NCBI GenBank assembly: GCA_964016985.1
Contig: OZ024833.1
Location: 58,789,463 to 58,853,462, forward strand
Length of the DNA stretch: 64,000 nt
Direction: 5' to 3'
Origin: Anodontia alba
Lineage: Eukaryota; Mollusca; Bivalvia; Lucinida; Lucinidae
Within the stretch, counting starts at the first letter, position 1. Each line of letters opens with the position of its first letter. The notes under the pieces are model-generated. The model was not told where the DNA came from. It saw nothing but the letters and a program-made list of their open reading frames with translations, and ran no database searches. This document shows, piece by piece, positions 22,331 to 34,000 of this stretch. The translations under genes and the position numbers were made by a program.

Positions 22331-22575
22331 TCGAGGGTTGAGCGCAAGACTATAGTAACTCAAACATATTTTTGAAACCCTTGTTTAGGGGCAACTTGGA
22401 CCCCTTTGTAAACAATGCAAATTTAGGTGCCATTGCTCATACGAGCAATGGCACTTAAATTTTCATTGTTTACAGAAAGAAATGTTGTAATCTTCATAAC
22501 GCCTTCATGGTGAGGAGATTAGGTTTGGGGAAAAACAACCATTTGACTTACGCCAGTCTTGCGCTCAACCCTCGA
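22331..22575. mobile_element. 245-bp palindromic element, copy 3 (opposite orientation)
   Basis: Exactly 245 bp, starting TCGAGGGTTGAGCGC and ending in its reverse complement, but with the inner non-palindromic parts reversed relative to copies 1 and 2. Flanking dinucleotides are AT and AT. Confidence 0.88.
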
Positions 22576-22620
22576 ATTGACCCTGTCTACTGTTTTGTAA
22601 AGCAATGCTTTATGTCCAAT

Positions 22621-22920
22621 CACGTATTCTACCTAATTACTGCACATACCCCTATTTGTCTATTTCTTTAAAAAGGTATATGTTGTGGGAACTCATTTGA
22701 ATTGCATCAACTTGTTGATGCAATTCAAATGAGTACAGACAACATATGCTTTTATAAAGAAAATTAGAAAAAAAAAAAAAACCAAAAACACAACAACCAC
22801 ATAAGCATAATTTGATAAGTCCTTCGCTGATCATTTTTAAAAGTACCCTTAGTACATATTTTACCAGATTTTTGGAAAAAAAACCTAAGTGCACAGTGCG
22901 GTAATTAGGTCGAATACGGT
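22621..22920. mobile_element. MITE with CGTATTCGACCTAATTACTG ends (F14), copy 1
   Basis: Ends cgtattctacctaattactg and taattaggtcgaatacgg. Centre is a perfect foldback (actcatttgaattgcatcaa, then complement). Copies at 27487 and 44935. Confidence 0.8.
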
Positions 22921-22939
22921 AAAATTCTTTTTGGTTTCA

Positions 22940-23175
22940 TTTTTTATGATGACCTTAACCTTTAACACCCTCTGGGCAAAAACACCAGACAACATGTCTA
23001 TCACACTTTTCTTATTTTTCATAAAAAATAGGGTTTGACATTTTATGCAAATTGTCTCCTTAGCCTTAGGAGACAATTTGCGTAAGCTGTCAAAACTTAT
23101 TTTCTGGCAAGAAAATAAGTACCGGTATCTATTTCAAAATGTTATCTGTTGAAATATATACCCAGCATGCCAAAT
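22940..23175. mobile_element. F5 foldback MITE
   Basis: cctttaacaccctctgggca at the left and acccagcatgc at the right; arms ttttatgcaaattgtctcct and complement. Confidence 0.7.
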
Positions 23176-23359
23176 ATGATTATGTTTGCTACATCCATTG
23201 CTTGATGTTTGTTCATTTCTCTGAAAGTATGTTAGCTTTCAAAACAGCAATAAAAATATTTATTTTTCATATCATAACTCCAAACCAGACACTCTTTCAT
23301 CTGAAAAGCAACTATATTTTGCTTATTTCTCAATGAAAACATATGAAACGCAACACACC

Positions 23360-23590
23360 TAAAGGGCCCTTATGCAATTTGCCGACAATGCAGGCCCTGA
23401 TCAGCCTGCGCATAAGCTGGGCCTTCGTTGTCCACTTACAGAATCAGTGGATACTGCAGTGTATGTCGAAAAGAAAATGCCAATATCAGACTGCACAGAT
23501 GGGCATGCTTATCTGGACCTACACTGCATGCAAACTGCATAAGGGCCCTTTTCGTGTGTAAGGGCCCTTTCGTGCATTGCGCATTATATG
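23360..23590. mobile_element. Hairpin repeat AGGGCCCTTATGCA
   Basis: aaagggcccttatgcaattt near 23360 and gcaaactgcataagggccct near 23527 form inverted ends. The interior has caatgcaggccctgatcagc and ctgatct-like arms, a distant relative of the shared core. Followed by a short F4 piece (about 23590-23665). Confidence 0.5.
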
Positions 23591-23925
23591 TTATGGGTAT
23601 TTCTAATGAGTACCACAACATATGCTTTCATGGAGAAATATTTATCTGGACACATCTTTTATCTGCAGATATGCAATAAATGACCGAAAACAGAGATTGT
23701 TTATGTCTGGTTGGCTGACTGGTTTTGTACGAGTACCATAGCATTTCCTTAAACTGGCCTTATCACATTTTACTTATCTTCACAAAAAGCACATGAAATA
23801 TATGAATTGCAAACAGTGAAAAGGTGTTTTTTGAGTATCTGCACAGTCTCATCAGTGTTTTGGCTGTCCTTTGATACAACTATCATAGCTCCAGCAAAGG
23901 TGCTTTTTTTGTCATGACTGCTTAA

Positions 23926-24144
23926 CCCATTTTATACTGATAGACTCTCCCACACAATATATTGGAACAGTCCAATTTCAATTTTAGGTACGTACGGCTA
24001 TGAGATCTACATATTCCTAGAGGAAAATGGCTAAACAATGTGCAAACAGTGGAGACCCTGATCAGATGCTGCATTCTGCGGCATCTGATCTGGGTCCGCA
24101 CTGTTTGCTAATTACCCTTTTATGGGTCTCCCTACAACAATGGG
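23926..24144. mobile_element. T2 MITE, 219 bp
   Basis: TTAA-flanked; ends cccattttatactga and caacaatggg; hairpin gtggagaccctgatcagatg and complement. Confidence 0.88.
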
Positions 24145-24147
24145 TTA

Positions 24148-24400
24148 AGTAAGCAGGAGCGATATAGGGATCACTTTCCAGTGTTGTCGGCATCAACAAT
24201 ATTAAGTCTGTGTGTTTAGCTCCATTTCTCGAACATCAAGTCTTCTGGGCTAATGAAACTTCATACACACATCTGCTATGATGCACCTTGACCACTGCCA
24301 GCCACTGACCTTGACCTTCTTTTTATGCTTGGCTGAACAATGTTTAGTCTGTGTATATCTCTGTTTCTTGAACATCACCAGCAGTAGCGACACAGCAATT
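24148..24400. repeat. Uninterrupted relative of the repeat at 12160-12600
   Basis: agcaggagcgatatagggat through cttcatacacacatctgc. Its single TTAA near 24202 marks the empty site for the T3 insertion at 12.2 kb. Confidence 0.6.
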
Positions 24401-24416
24401 TGGCGAGTTTCTTATT

Positions 24417-24560
24417 TAAACCCAAAAGTTGATATTTTGTCTTATTTCTCCACAAACACAGACCTTGTGATACTCATTAGAAGTGCCTCTAATGAGTACC
24501 AACAACATACATTTTTGTGGAGAAATAAGCAAAATATTTTCCTAACACCCCCTCTTATCT
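24417..24560. mobile_element. F4 foldback MITE
   Basis: tgatattttgtcttatttct, atactcattagaagtgcctc and complementary right arm. Confidence 0.65.
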
Positions 24561-25029
24561 GGAGCTACAAACAATTTCAGAACCAAACAACAAAGGCTCC
24601 TGATCAAACTGCACAGATGTATATGCTGATCTGGGTTTTGCTACATATTGCATTCACCCTAAATATTCAAACAGAGATGCTTTAGAGAACAACACTGACT
24701 GAGATCAAACTGCTCCATAATTTTTTCCCTGCTAGTGCCGACTTTTGTCGTCTGCTGATTACCTTTGCAAACAGTTTGGACCCAGATATATCATAATTAT
24801 CTGGATCCTAACTATTTGACATTCTGAATGTATTTCTGTAAAAATTTTTTGAAAATAGTTAAAAAAAAAAAAATCCACAGACGACAAAAAAACATACAAG
24901 GAGTTGAGAAGCAGCTTGATAAGGGACTAGTTTTCTTTCCCCCACTATATTTTAGGCAAATCACCAGGTAGCCTGACTGACAGGTTCAAATTTTAGAATA
25001 AAACTGGGAGCAAATTCTTTCCTTTTAGA

Positions 25030-25205
25030 GTAAACCCCAAAGGGAGCAAATACTTTCCTTTTACAGTACACCCGTGTTCAGAAAGGACTGTTTGAGTAGA
25101 CCCCTTTTCAGAAAGGATTTTTAGAGTAGACCCCTTTTCAGAAAGGACTTGTAGACCCCTTTTCTGAAAGGACTCTTTTAGAGGAGACCCCTGTTTAGAA
25201 AGCAC
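25030..25205. repeat. Short tandem repeat, ~30-35 bp unit
   Basis: agtagaccccttttcagaaa recurs about five times with small variation (gtagaccccttttctgaaag, gagacccctgtttagaaag). Confidence 0.75.
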
Positions 25206-25379
25206 TTGGTGGGCAGGAAAGCAAACAGGAAGTCACAAAGTTGTCTCCCTTGTAAAAAATGGCAGAAAATCTATCAAATGTATTCAGATCCCTAATGCAG
25301 AACGCTGGTACTGGGGCTCCAATGAATAACTTGGCTATGGGAATATTTGCCTCCATTCTCACTCAGGGGCTAGTCTTAA

Positions 25380-25597
25380 CCCATTTACGTTGAGTGGAAT
25401 CCTCTACAATACTTCAGAATGGTCCATTTCCAATAGCAGGGTGTCTGGTCAGTTTTTATTACTACTATGATTTATAGAAATTCCTGTATTTAATGCAAAA
25501 AGTATAGACCCTGATCACATGTCACATTCTGTGATGTCTGATCTGGGTCTGAATTGTTTCCCAATTACCCTTTTTGGAGTTTCCCAACTGAAATGGG
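25380..25597. mobile_element. T2 MITE, 218 bp
   Basis: TTAA-flanked; ends cccatttacgttgagtgg and ctgaaatggg; inner arms tatagaccctgatcacatgt and complement, more diverged than other copies. Confidence 0.82.
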
Positions 25598-26217
25598 TTA
25601 AAGTAAGGATTTGCTCCCTCTAAGAGAAGCCCCCATTTTTCAAAGGTTTCAAATATAACAAATGCTGCTGCTCCAAGGGAAATGGATATGGGAATACATA
25701 TATTTGTCTCCCTTCTCACTCGGGTTACTCTTCCTTTAAGAGTAGCCCCCATTTTTCAAAGGTTTCAAATATTATAGAGGCAACTGCCTGCAAAAGTTGT
25801 CTCCTTGCAAAATGGCGTAAAATCATTCAGGAATTAGGGATGTCATCCACTACCATTTTGCTTGGTGCATTAAAGGTTAAACATAGAAGGTTTACAGTAT
25901 CATGAAAAATAATCTAACCTTTAGCATACTGAATTTTAAAATCAGCAGACACCTTTTTTTACAGTATTATTTTTCCTCACTAATATTAGGGCTCCACATG
26001 CTTAGCCCTGAGAAAAAGGTAATTCATCTACTGTGTGCTGATTTTGCCATCAGTGTGCTAAAGATTAACAGAACTATAATATCAGTCTGGTGTTTATCCT
26101 CTTTTGTGTTTGAGATTCATCAAAATCAGATGTAAGAACATGAGAACCAGTCTAAAAAATACTGATCTACATGGTAGCACTGTTTTACCTTTTAACTATC
26201 TCTGGGTTAAACAACAA

Positions 26218-26511
26218 TGAGGTGGTCGGGTGGTGCGAAGGTGTCGTGTATCTTATGTCACCGGGGCATCCAACTGATATTGGCTTACAGTTGAGCAAGG
26301 CCTGCTATCCTTGTAGCAGGTAAGGGTAGATGGGGAATATTTTTATTTCTTCTGTTTCTTCACTTTCATTCCTGTTCCTCTTTCTTCCCTGTCCCTCTCT
26401 TTCATCTCTTCTACTATCTCTTCTATCACTTATCTCCCTTTCTCTGGGAGACGACATAAAATGACCCACAAGGGTTGACGTGTCATTAAACCTCAACACA
26501 ATCAATCGGCA
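26218..26511 (+). mobile_element. SINE-like retroposon, family GGTGGTYGGGTGG, copy 2
   Basis: Starts gaggtggtcgggtggtgcga, pyrimidine-rich middle, end gttgacgtgtcattaaacct. Flanked by acaacaa on both sides and inserted in an F5 MITE whose halves lie at about 26190-26217 and 26512-26670. Confidence 0.75.
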
Positions 26512-26919
26512 GACAACAAAATTTATGGTATTTTGCTTATTTTCTGGAATGAGGGTTTGACATTCCATGCAAATTGTCTCCAAAATGTGAAACCCTATTT
26601 CCTGCGGAAATAAAATAAAATTCGAAATGTCATCAGCTGATTTTTTACCCAGCATGCTTAGCATTACTGGGCTCCAGATAAGCAGATTACTGTTCACTTC
26701 TCTATGACAACATATTATAAAATCTCATTTGAAACATTTCTCACTTCAAGAATAACTTTTCTCAGCACTTGGTGGAATCTCTATGCACTTATGGTCACCT
26801 CTCAACAACAGCCACCTCCTTATAACAGCAAAAATAAATACCATTGTAGCCCAGGGCAGGGACGACACCTGGATGGCAGGAGAGAATCCAGGCTGCCATT
26901 TTTCGGATTCCAAAAGTGT

Positions 26920-27171
26920 CATTACGACAACAGGCCTATTCAAATATATTGAAAATTTCACAACCCAAAACTGAAAGTTGTCATAAAAATTCTGATATTT
27001 TTCATATTTCTGCTCAAAACACAGATTGGCAAGGCAGTTCTAACGGGTACCCACAATCTATGTTTTTGAGCAGAAATAAGAAAAATAATGTATAACCCTG
27101 TAAAACCCAGTTTTACTTTATAAAAGTGGGGTTTAAGGGGGTCAAAATTAAATAGGTATGTTTTCATGATG
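26920..27171. mobile_element. Foldback MITE CATTACGAAAACA (F16), copy 1
   Basis: Ends cattacgacaacaggccta and taggtatgttttcatgatg. Centre atttctgctcaaaaca plus complement; loop arms partly deleted. Confidence 0.75.
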
Positions 27172-27239
27172 TTTCATGGAGAAATGAGGGTTAGTACTTT
27201 CTACAATAGAACAGCTTATGTGGACCCCCATCAGTATAT

Positions 27240-27435
27240 GGTGAATCATAGCTCCAGATAAAAGCACTTTTCTTTTCAATAAAAAAATTTGATATTTTCC
27301 TCATTTCTCCAAAAACCCATCTGTTGTGGGTACTCATTAGAAGTGTCTCACTGAATTCCTTCAAACGAGTACCAGCAACGTGTTTTCCCAAAGAAATAAG
27401 AAACATATTTACCCGATACCCCTCTTACCTACAGC
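27240..27435. mobile_element. F4 foldback MITE
   Basis: tgatattttcctcatttctc, gttgtgggtactcattagaa and a mutated complementary arm. Confidence 0.6.
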
Positions 27436-27486
27436 TATCATGGTGAAAAAAAAAAGTTGCATTTGTTACAACATACCATAATAATA

Positions 27487-27832
27487 ATACCGTATTTGAC
27501 CTAATTACTGCACATACCCTCAAGAGTGCACAGTCAAGCTATTTCGTATTTTTTAAATTACAGCTTGTGTACTTTTATCAGCTTCATTATAAAAACATAT
27601 GTTGTTGGTACTCATTTGAATTGCCTCGACAAGTCAAGGCAGTTGAAATGAGTACCAACATTATATGCTTTTATAAAAAGATCAGAAAAAAATATCGCAT
27701 AAGTATCATTAAATAATCTCATGAAGTCATCTTATCTTTATCGTCCTTATCAGGTGGAGATTTTACTACAAGTTTTCCAGTAATTTTGAAAATCCTAAGT
27801 GCACAGTGTGGTAATTAGGTCGAATACGGTAA
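27487..27832. mobile_element. F14 MITE, copy 2
   Basis: accgtatttgacctaattac at the left and taattaggtcgaatacgg at the right; central palindrome actcatttgaattgcctcga and complement. Confidence 0.82.
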
Positions 27833-27892
27833 TAATTAATAATACTTATCCTAAAATCCCAACAAGTCCATTTGATTACCTGGGCCCAGTTG

Positions 27893-28123
27893 TTAAAAAC
27901 TAATGATGTCATTAGTTAACGTATCGTTAAAACTTTGATCATCAAATATGGCATATGTGCTAATATTTTTGCTGACAAAATGTGAGTAGCTTTTGCATTT
28001 GCAAAAGCTACTCACATTTTTTCAGAAAAATACCTGTGGATTAGAAATTGTACTTACTAGAAAAGTTAATATTTTGACCACTAACAAGCTTGTTAAGCTA
28101 ACGATGCTTTGAACAACTGGGCC
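27893..28123. mobile_element. H1 MITE, copy 3, just downstream of the cyclase gene
   Basis: 231 bp, flanked by CTG on both sides (27890-27892, 28124-28126). Lies about 210 bp beyond the cyclase stop codon and may fall in its 3' UTR. Confidence 0.88.
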
Positions 28124-28336
28124 CTGGTGATGTGTCAAAAATTAATGGCTGAATGGCAAACAGTGAGGACCCTGACCACACTGCTCCTATGGTTGTTTGA
28201 TGTGGGTCTACACTCTTTGCTCTGGCATGTCTGCCCACATAACTGGAGAAAATACCGTACAAAATATCATCAAGTAATGGGTGAGTGATATTAATTTCTA
28301 ACTACATTAAGAACAAGAACAATAAATAACACAAAC

Positions 28337-31068
28337 TTATACATCTGTGATTTTCTTCTTAGGGAACACAGGCAAGGGAGGTAAATCTATACTATACTGA
28401 TCACTCACAGTAACATTGTCTACATTCACGTCATCAAATAGTTCTATATCCATATCACTCACTGGATCCGGTATGAAAAAGTCCTCATCACTAAGCATTC
28501 CAGGCCGATAATTATCATATTCAGACTCGTATGCAGATGATCCCACTTCTAAATTTAAGGCTGGGTCACTTTTTGACATTTCGCTGCTTGAAGCTATTGA
28601 CGACACACTTATACTTTCAATACCCATTGCATTTCTACCAGAAAAGAAGGGCATTAAGTATGCATGCACTGGATTTTGATGTTTTTGTTTTGGACTACCA
28701 CACGCTGATGACTGATTTGATGAGACATAGTCCTCTCTGTCACTCGGTATATAGTCTAAACTTCGACAATGACGTGGTGGTATTGTGTAGTTTTGTCTAC
28801 GTTTAACCTGATAAGGATTTGGGACACCTCTATTTATTTGCACTTGATTTTCACCCTTACCAGGAACTTTATTCTCAGCCATATTCTTATCACTAATTTG
28901 TTTATTTCCTTTCTTACCACTAACATTCATATTGTAAGCACCAAGTACCTGTAAGTCATCCTGTGGGTCATGTACACCATTCATATTTACCTCCCCTAAC
29001 AAATCTTCAATATCGGAATCATTTTCACCTAAAATATCTTTATTAAGATTGATATCCAGTGATGGATGATCACTGGCAAGTTCTTGTAAAAGCTGTGTCA
29101 AAGATGTTGAGACTGATGATGAAAGGGGAAATTTTGGCGTCTGCCTTCCATATGGGATACTAGATATTGTATCACTTGATCGTGACAACTGTCTGTCCAT
29201 GCTTGGAGACATAAAGTCTGAATTTGCTATGTAAGATTTCAACTGATGATCAGGGTTAGCAATCTGTCTTACATAAGCTGGGCGAGCTAGTTTCAGTTCT
29301 ATAGGCTGCAAAAGTACAACTGAAGAATTTTCACTGAATGGCTGAGATGCATTTGATTCAATATCCTCATCCGAAGTGAAATTACTTATCTGGTCACTCC
29401 TCGGAGTTGTGAACACTTTTGGGCGAAGCTTTGGACTAGAGTTACTTCTCTTTACTTGTGGTACTGACTTTCGATGATTTTTACTGTCTTTTGCACTGTC
29501 GGATGGAGATCGTTTCAAAGCAGCAATCAGCTTGCTTTCTGTATCATCTGACTCTGGTGGTGGTGGTAATAACGACATCATTTTACCATCAATACTAGCA
29601 CATAATGGCATTGCTGAAGTTGGCGTCAGAGTTGACTGGGAGCTGTTACTACTGTTGTGTGATCCTGTTGAGATTCTACGATTGTCAGGCTGTATCTGTC
29701 TTGTAGATAATTCCTGGGGTCTTGGTGGAACTTCTGGCCTTGGAGGCAATTTTGTTAGTGGCTTCTGATCATAACTTGGAACTAGAGGTATATCAAAGGA
29801 GTGTGGTGTTGTCCGAGGTGTATTTTTCTGGGTATGAGTTGGAGTAACCTGGGGAGGGGTTGCTACAGGGCTCTTCTGTGGAGTAGAAGGGCCAGTAAGT
29901 GGTTCTCTATACACAGCAGTTACAAACTGATCTTGTTCTGGCTTTTGAACAAACTCTTTCGGAGAATTTAGATTTTGATTTTTGTGTGGATTGGTTTTCA
30001 GCTTTGGCCTGTTTGGGTGACTAGGATGAACTACTTGACCTAACTCTTTCAACATACTATTCATTTTCATTCTTTCTTCAGGAGGGATTGGTGGTATTTC
30101 ATCAATGCTTGGTAGATCATTGCCAGTCATAGACTGGACATGTGGATTTTGAAAGAACAGTGGTTGTGGTGGGTTGATTCTCTGAGGTGACTGTAAGGGT
30201 GCTGGCCTAATTGGTTGATTAACTGGATGGGAAACTCCAGCATACACAAGAGGTGTTGGCCGCATTTGTGGCACTATGGGATTGCTAACCTGGTATGGCA
30301 CAATAGGGCGACCATGAGACGTTGGTGAGTGAAGATTATTCAACTGCTGGCCTTGAATTTGACCATGGCCTCTGGTCTGGCTTTCTGTTTTTTGTTTCTT
30401 TGGTAATGGTGGTGGAATTTCATTATTTAATACTTTTTTAGATCTACTTTCTTCATTCAGAGAGTATCTGTTATCTACAGGTGACTCCTTGATCTTTCCT
30501 AGATTATTTGGCATTTCTGGCATTGGATTGGATGATCTATTATCTTTTTTCTTCTTTGCCTTTGAAACTTTTTCATTATGTTTAACATCAAGACCAATTT
30601 TGAGACTGTCAAATAAGTCATTTTGAATTGCTTGTGACTTTCTTTCATCATTTTCACCTCCCATTTTGACATTCCTAAAATGAATCGCTGGTAGTTCTGG
30701 GGAGTCAACCCTGGTATATGTGGAGGAAACCTCAGACGGGGGTCCTTGACTAGATAAACAGTTTGTTAATGAATTACTGCTTGACTTCTTGGAAATATTT
30801 CTTGAATCCCTTGGACTCTCCAGGTTCCGTCGTCTACTCAGGCTGCCAGGTGGAGTTGGCATGTTCATCTGCAGGTCGATTTTCTGAGCCTGCTCCTGAC
30901 CAATCTCTGATCTCGCTAATCCTACGGGTGACCTTGGAGCAGATGAAACGGAAATTGTGGGCGACTGGGGAACATGGGAGTGGTCTAGCCTCACTTCACG
31001 ACTGGTACTACCTGATGGACTTGTGGGTGATTTTGGTGAACCAGCTTTCCCTAGGGAGCCCAAGCTAC
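28337..31068 (-). CDS. Adenylate cyclase terminal exon: ~909-residue disordered tail
   Basis: A single 2732-bp open exon with acceptor ttattttcag and a TAA stop at 28337-28339. The tail is low-complexity: rich in Ser, Pro, Asn, Lys and Gln, with [14 protein letters not shown] phospho-like sites, several SH3-type proline motifs ([22 protein letters not shown]), [10 protein letters not shown], acidic blocks ([20 protein letters not shown]) and the ending [11 protein letters not shown]. The final T-D-V fits a class I PDZ ligand. No catalytic or membrane segment is visible. Being open over 900 codons amid stop-rich DNA is strong evidence that it is coding. No clear AATAAA is seen just after the stop, so the 3' end is not defined. 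Confidence 0.93.
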
Positions 31069-34000
31069 CTGAAAATAAACAAATCTAATTAATCCAGGAA
31101 AATCCAGGAAAATTGTCTAACATTTTGCATGCTGGGTAAAAATTTCAGCAGATGACATTTTGAAATATTTTTCTTATTTTTTCTAGAAATCAGGATTTGG
31201 CATTTCGTGCAAATTGTCTTTGCATGAAGTGTCAAATCCAATTTACTAGGAATAATAAGAAAAATATCATCAGTTTGTCATCTGCTGAATTTGCCCATAG
31301 CATTGTAAGTATTAAAAGTAGAGAAATCTCCAAGGGAGATCACTCTGACCTCTCTGACCTGACAATATTTGCCTTGCTTCTCAATGCTACTTGTTCAGGA
31401 AAGAATTTGCTCCCCCTGGGAGCAGGGGGAGCAAATTCTTTCCTGTAAGAGTAGTCCCCCTTTGAGAAGGAAATCATATAGGAAGCAAACTCTCTTCTGT
31501 TGGAGCGAAATCTGAGCACTTTCTGAGACCATTTTTGCATTTTTATTTTTATACTCTCTAAAAGAACTTTAGAGAAAATGGTATCCTTCAGAATATACAA
31601 GACTGACAATCCATCAATATATCTGATTTCTAGATCTGCTTTCTAGGTCTTTACAAACCATTTCAAGCATCTAAAACAAGTAAGCCTATTTTATAGAATG
31701 ATGTATTGATTACCAAAGCCAGAAAAGGCTGATTCTACAGAAAAGGCTGGTTTCCTGTGTATCTTCAACCATGGGCTAAAATTCGCTCACCTGAGTAAAA
31801 CGGCCATTGCATATCTACAGATGCCATATAACTTTCTTCCAGTATTGCCACATTTTCCCCATACAAGAGTATGGGGCTGCAAATTTGACCTTGCCATAGA
31901 AATGTCACTGGTCATCCTAGGATCATCATTTGACTAAACTTGGTGGACCTTAAATCCCGGATGCTTTATACCAAGATTAAGCCTTGAAGCTTTCTTGGGT
32001 CGTGAGAAGAAGATTTTTATGTGTTTTTTTTCCATAAATGGGCATGACGTCCATCTTGTTTAATGATGCAGAACAGTCTGAACAAATTGATAATATGCCT
32101 TTGACAAAAGGCCCAAAGTTTAATCTGGTGAAAATTGGTCAAGCTGGTTCAGAGAAGACGTTTAAAGATTACGAGATTTCAAACATGTATATAGCCCAGG
32201 GGCAAGGGCAGATAACCCAGGAGGACAAAATTTTGATTGTAACTAAAAGCGTTTGCTACATTGTAAGATTAAGCCAGTGGTCTTTAATACATTTTCAGAA
32301 AATGATTTTACAACATTTTCCCCATAAAAGAATATGGGAATGTAAATTTGACCTTGCCATAGGTCAACCTAGAATCATCATTTGAATCAACTTGATAGAC
32401 CTTAAGTCTCCAATGCTGCATACCAAGATTCAGTCTTGAAGCTTTCTTGGTTCTGGAGAAGTAGATTTTAAGTGTTTTTTTTTCACCATATATGGGCATG
32501 CTGGACATCTTGTTTAATGATGCAGAACTGTTTGAACAAATTGATAATACCCCTTTGACAGAAAGCCCAATATGAAATCTGGTGAAAATTGATCAAGCTG
32601 TTTCAGAGAAGATGTTGAAAGATTAAGATATTTTATACACGTATATAGCCCAGGGGCAAGGGCAGATAAAACCCGGGGCAAAATTTTTGTTGTAACTAAA
32701 AGTGTTTGCTACTTTGATTATAAATTGTAAGTTTCAGCCATTGGTCTTTAATACATTTTGAGAAACTGAATTTTCAATATCTTCCCCATAAAAATGCAGA
32801 GACATAAATTTGACCGTGCCGTAAAAAGGTCAAATGTCAACCTAGGGTCATCATTTGAACAAATTTGGATGACCTTGAGTCCCCAATGCTTTGTAATAAG
32901 ATTCAGCCTTGAAGCTTTCTTGGTTCTGGAGAAGTAGATTTTTAAATGTTTTTCACCATAATTATATGGGCATGGCAGCCATCTTATTTAATAATGAAGA
33001 ACCTTTTGAACAAATTGATAATATGCCTTTGACAGAAGGCCCAATGTGAAATCTGGTGAAAATTGGTCAAGCTGTTTCAGAGATTTTATACATGTATATA
33101 GCCCAGGGGCAAGGGCAGATAACCCTGGGGAACAAAATTTTGATTGTAACTGAAAGGGTTTGCTACTTTGATCATACATTGTAAGTTTCAGCCATTAGTC
33201 TTTAATACATTTTGAGAAACTGAATTTTCAATATTTTCCTCATACGAATGCATAGGGTCGCAAATTTGACCTTACCGTAAAAAGATCATATGTCAACCTA
33301 GGGTCATCATTTGAACAAACTTGGATAACCTTGAGCCCCCAGTGCTATGTTACAAGATTCAGCCTTGAAGCTTTCTTGGTTCTGGAGAAGAAGATTTTTA
33401 CAAGTAAGTGTTTTCACCATATATGGGCATGATGGCCATCTTATTTAATGATGCAGAACAGTTTGAACAAATTGATAATATGTCTTCGACAGACGGCCCA
33501 ATGTGAAATCTTGTGAAAATTGGTCAAGCTGTTTCAGAGAAGACGTTTAAAAATTATGATATTTTATACATGTATATAGCCCAGGGGCAAGGGCAGATAA
33601 CCCTGGGGGACAAATTTTGATTGTAACTGAAAGGATTTCTACTTTGATCATACATTGTGTTTCAACCATTGGTCTGTAATATATTTTGAGAAACTAATTT
33701 TTCAGTATTTTTCTCATACAAATGCATAAAGATGCAAATTTGACCGTGCCGTAAAAAGGTCAAATATCAACCTAGGGTCATTATTCGAACAAACTTGGTA
33801 GACCTTGAGTTCCTGATGCTATATACCAATATTCAGCCTTGAAGCTTTCTTGGTTCTGGAGAAGAAGACCTTTAAGTGATTTTACCATATATGGGCATGG
33901 AGGCCATCTTGATTAACAGACCGAGACCATTTGTATAAATTTTCAATCCCCCATTAACAGAAGGTTCCAGGAGAAATTTTAAGAAAATTGGCCCAGGGGT

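Noticed and set aside
28531..31092. Several plus-strand frames of 60-110 codons
   Set aside because: They are antisense shadows of the long cyclase terminal exon.
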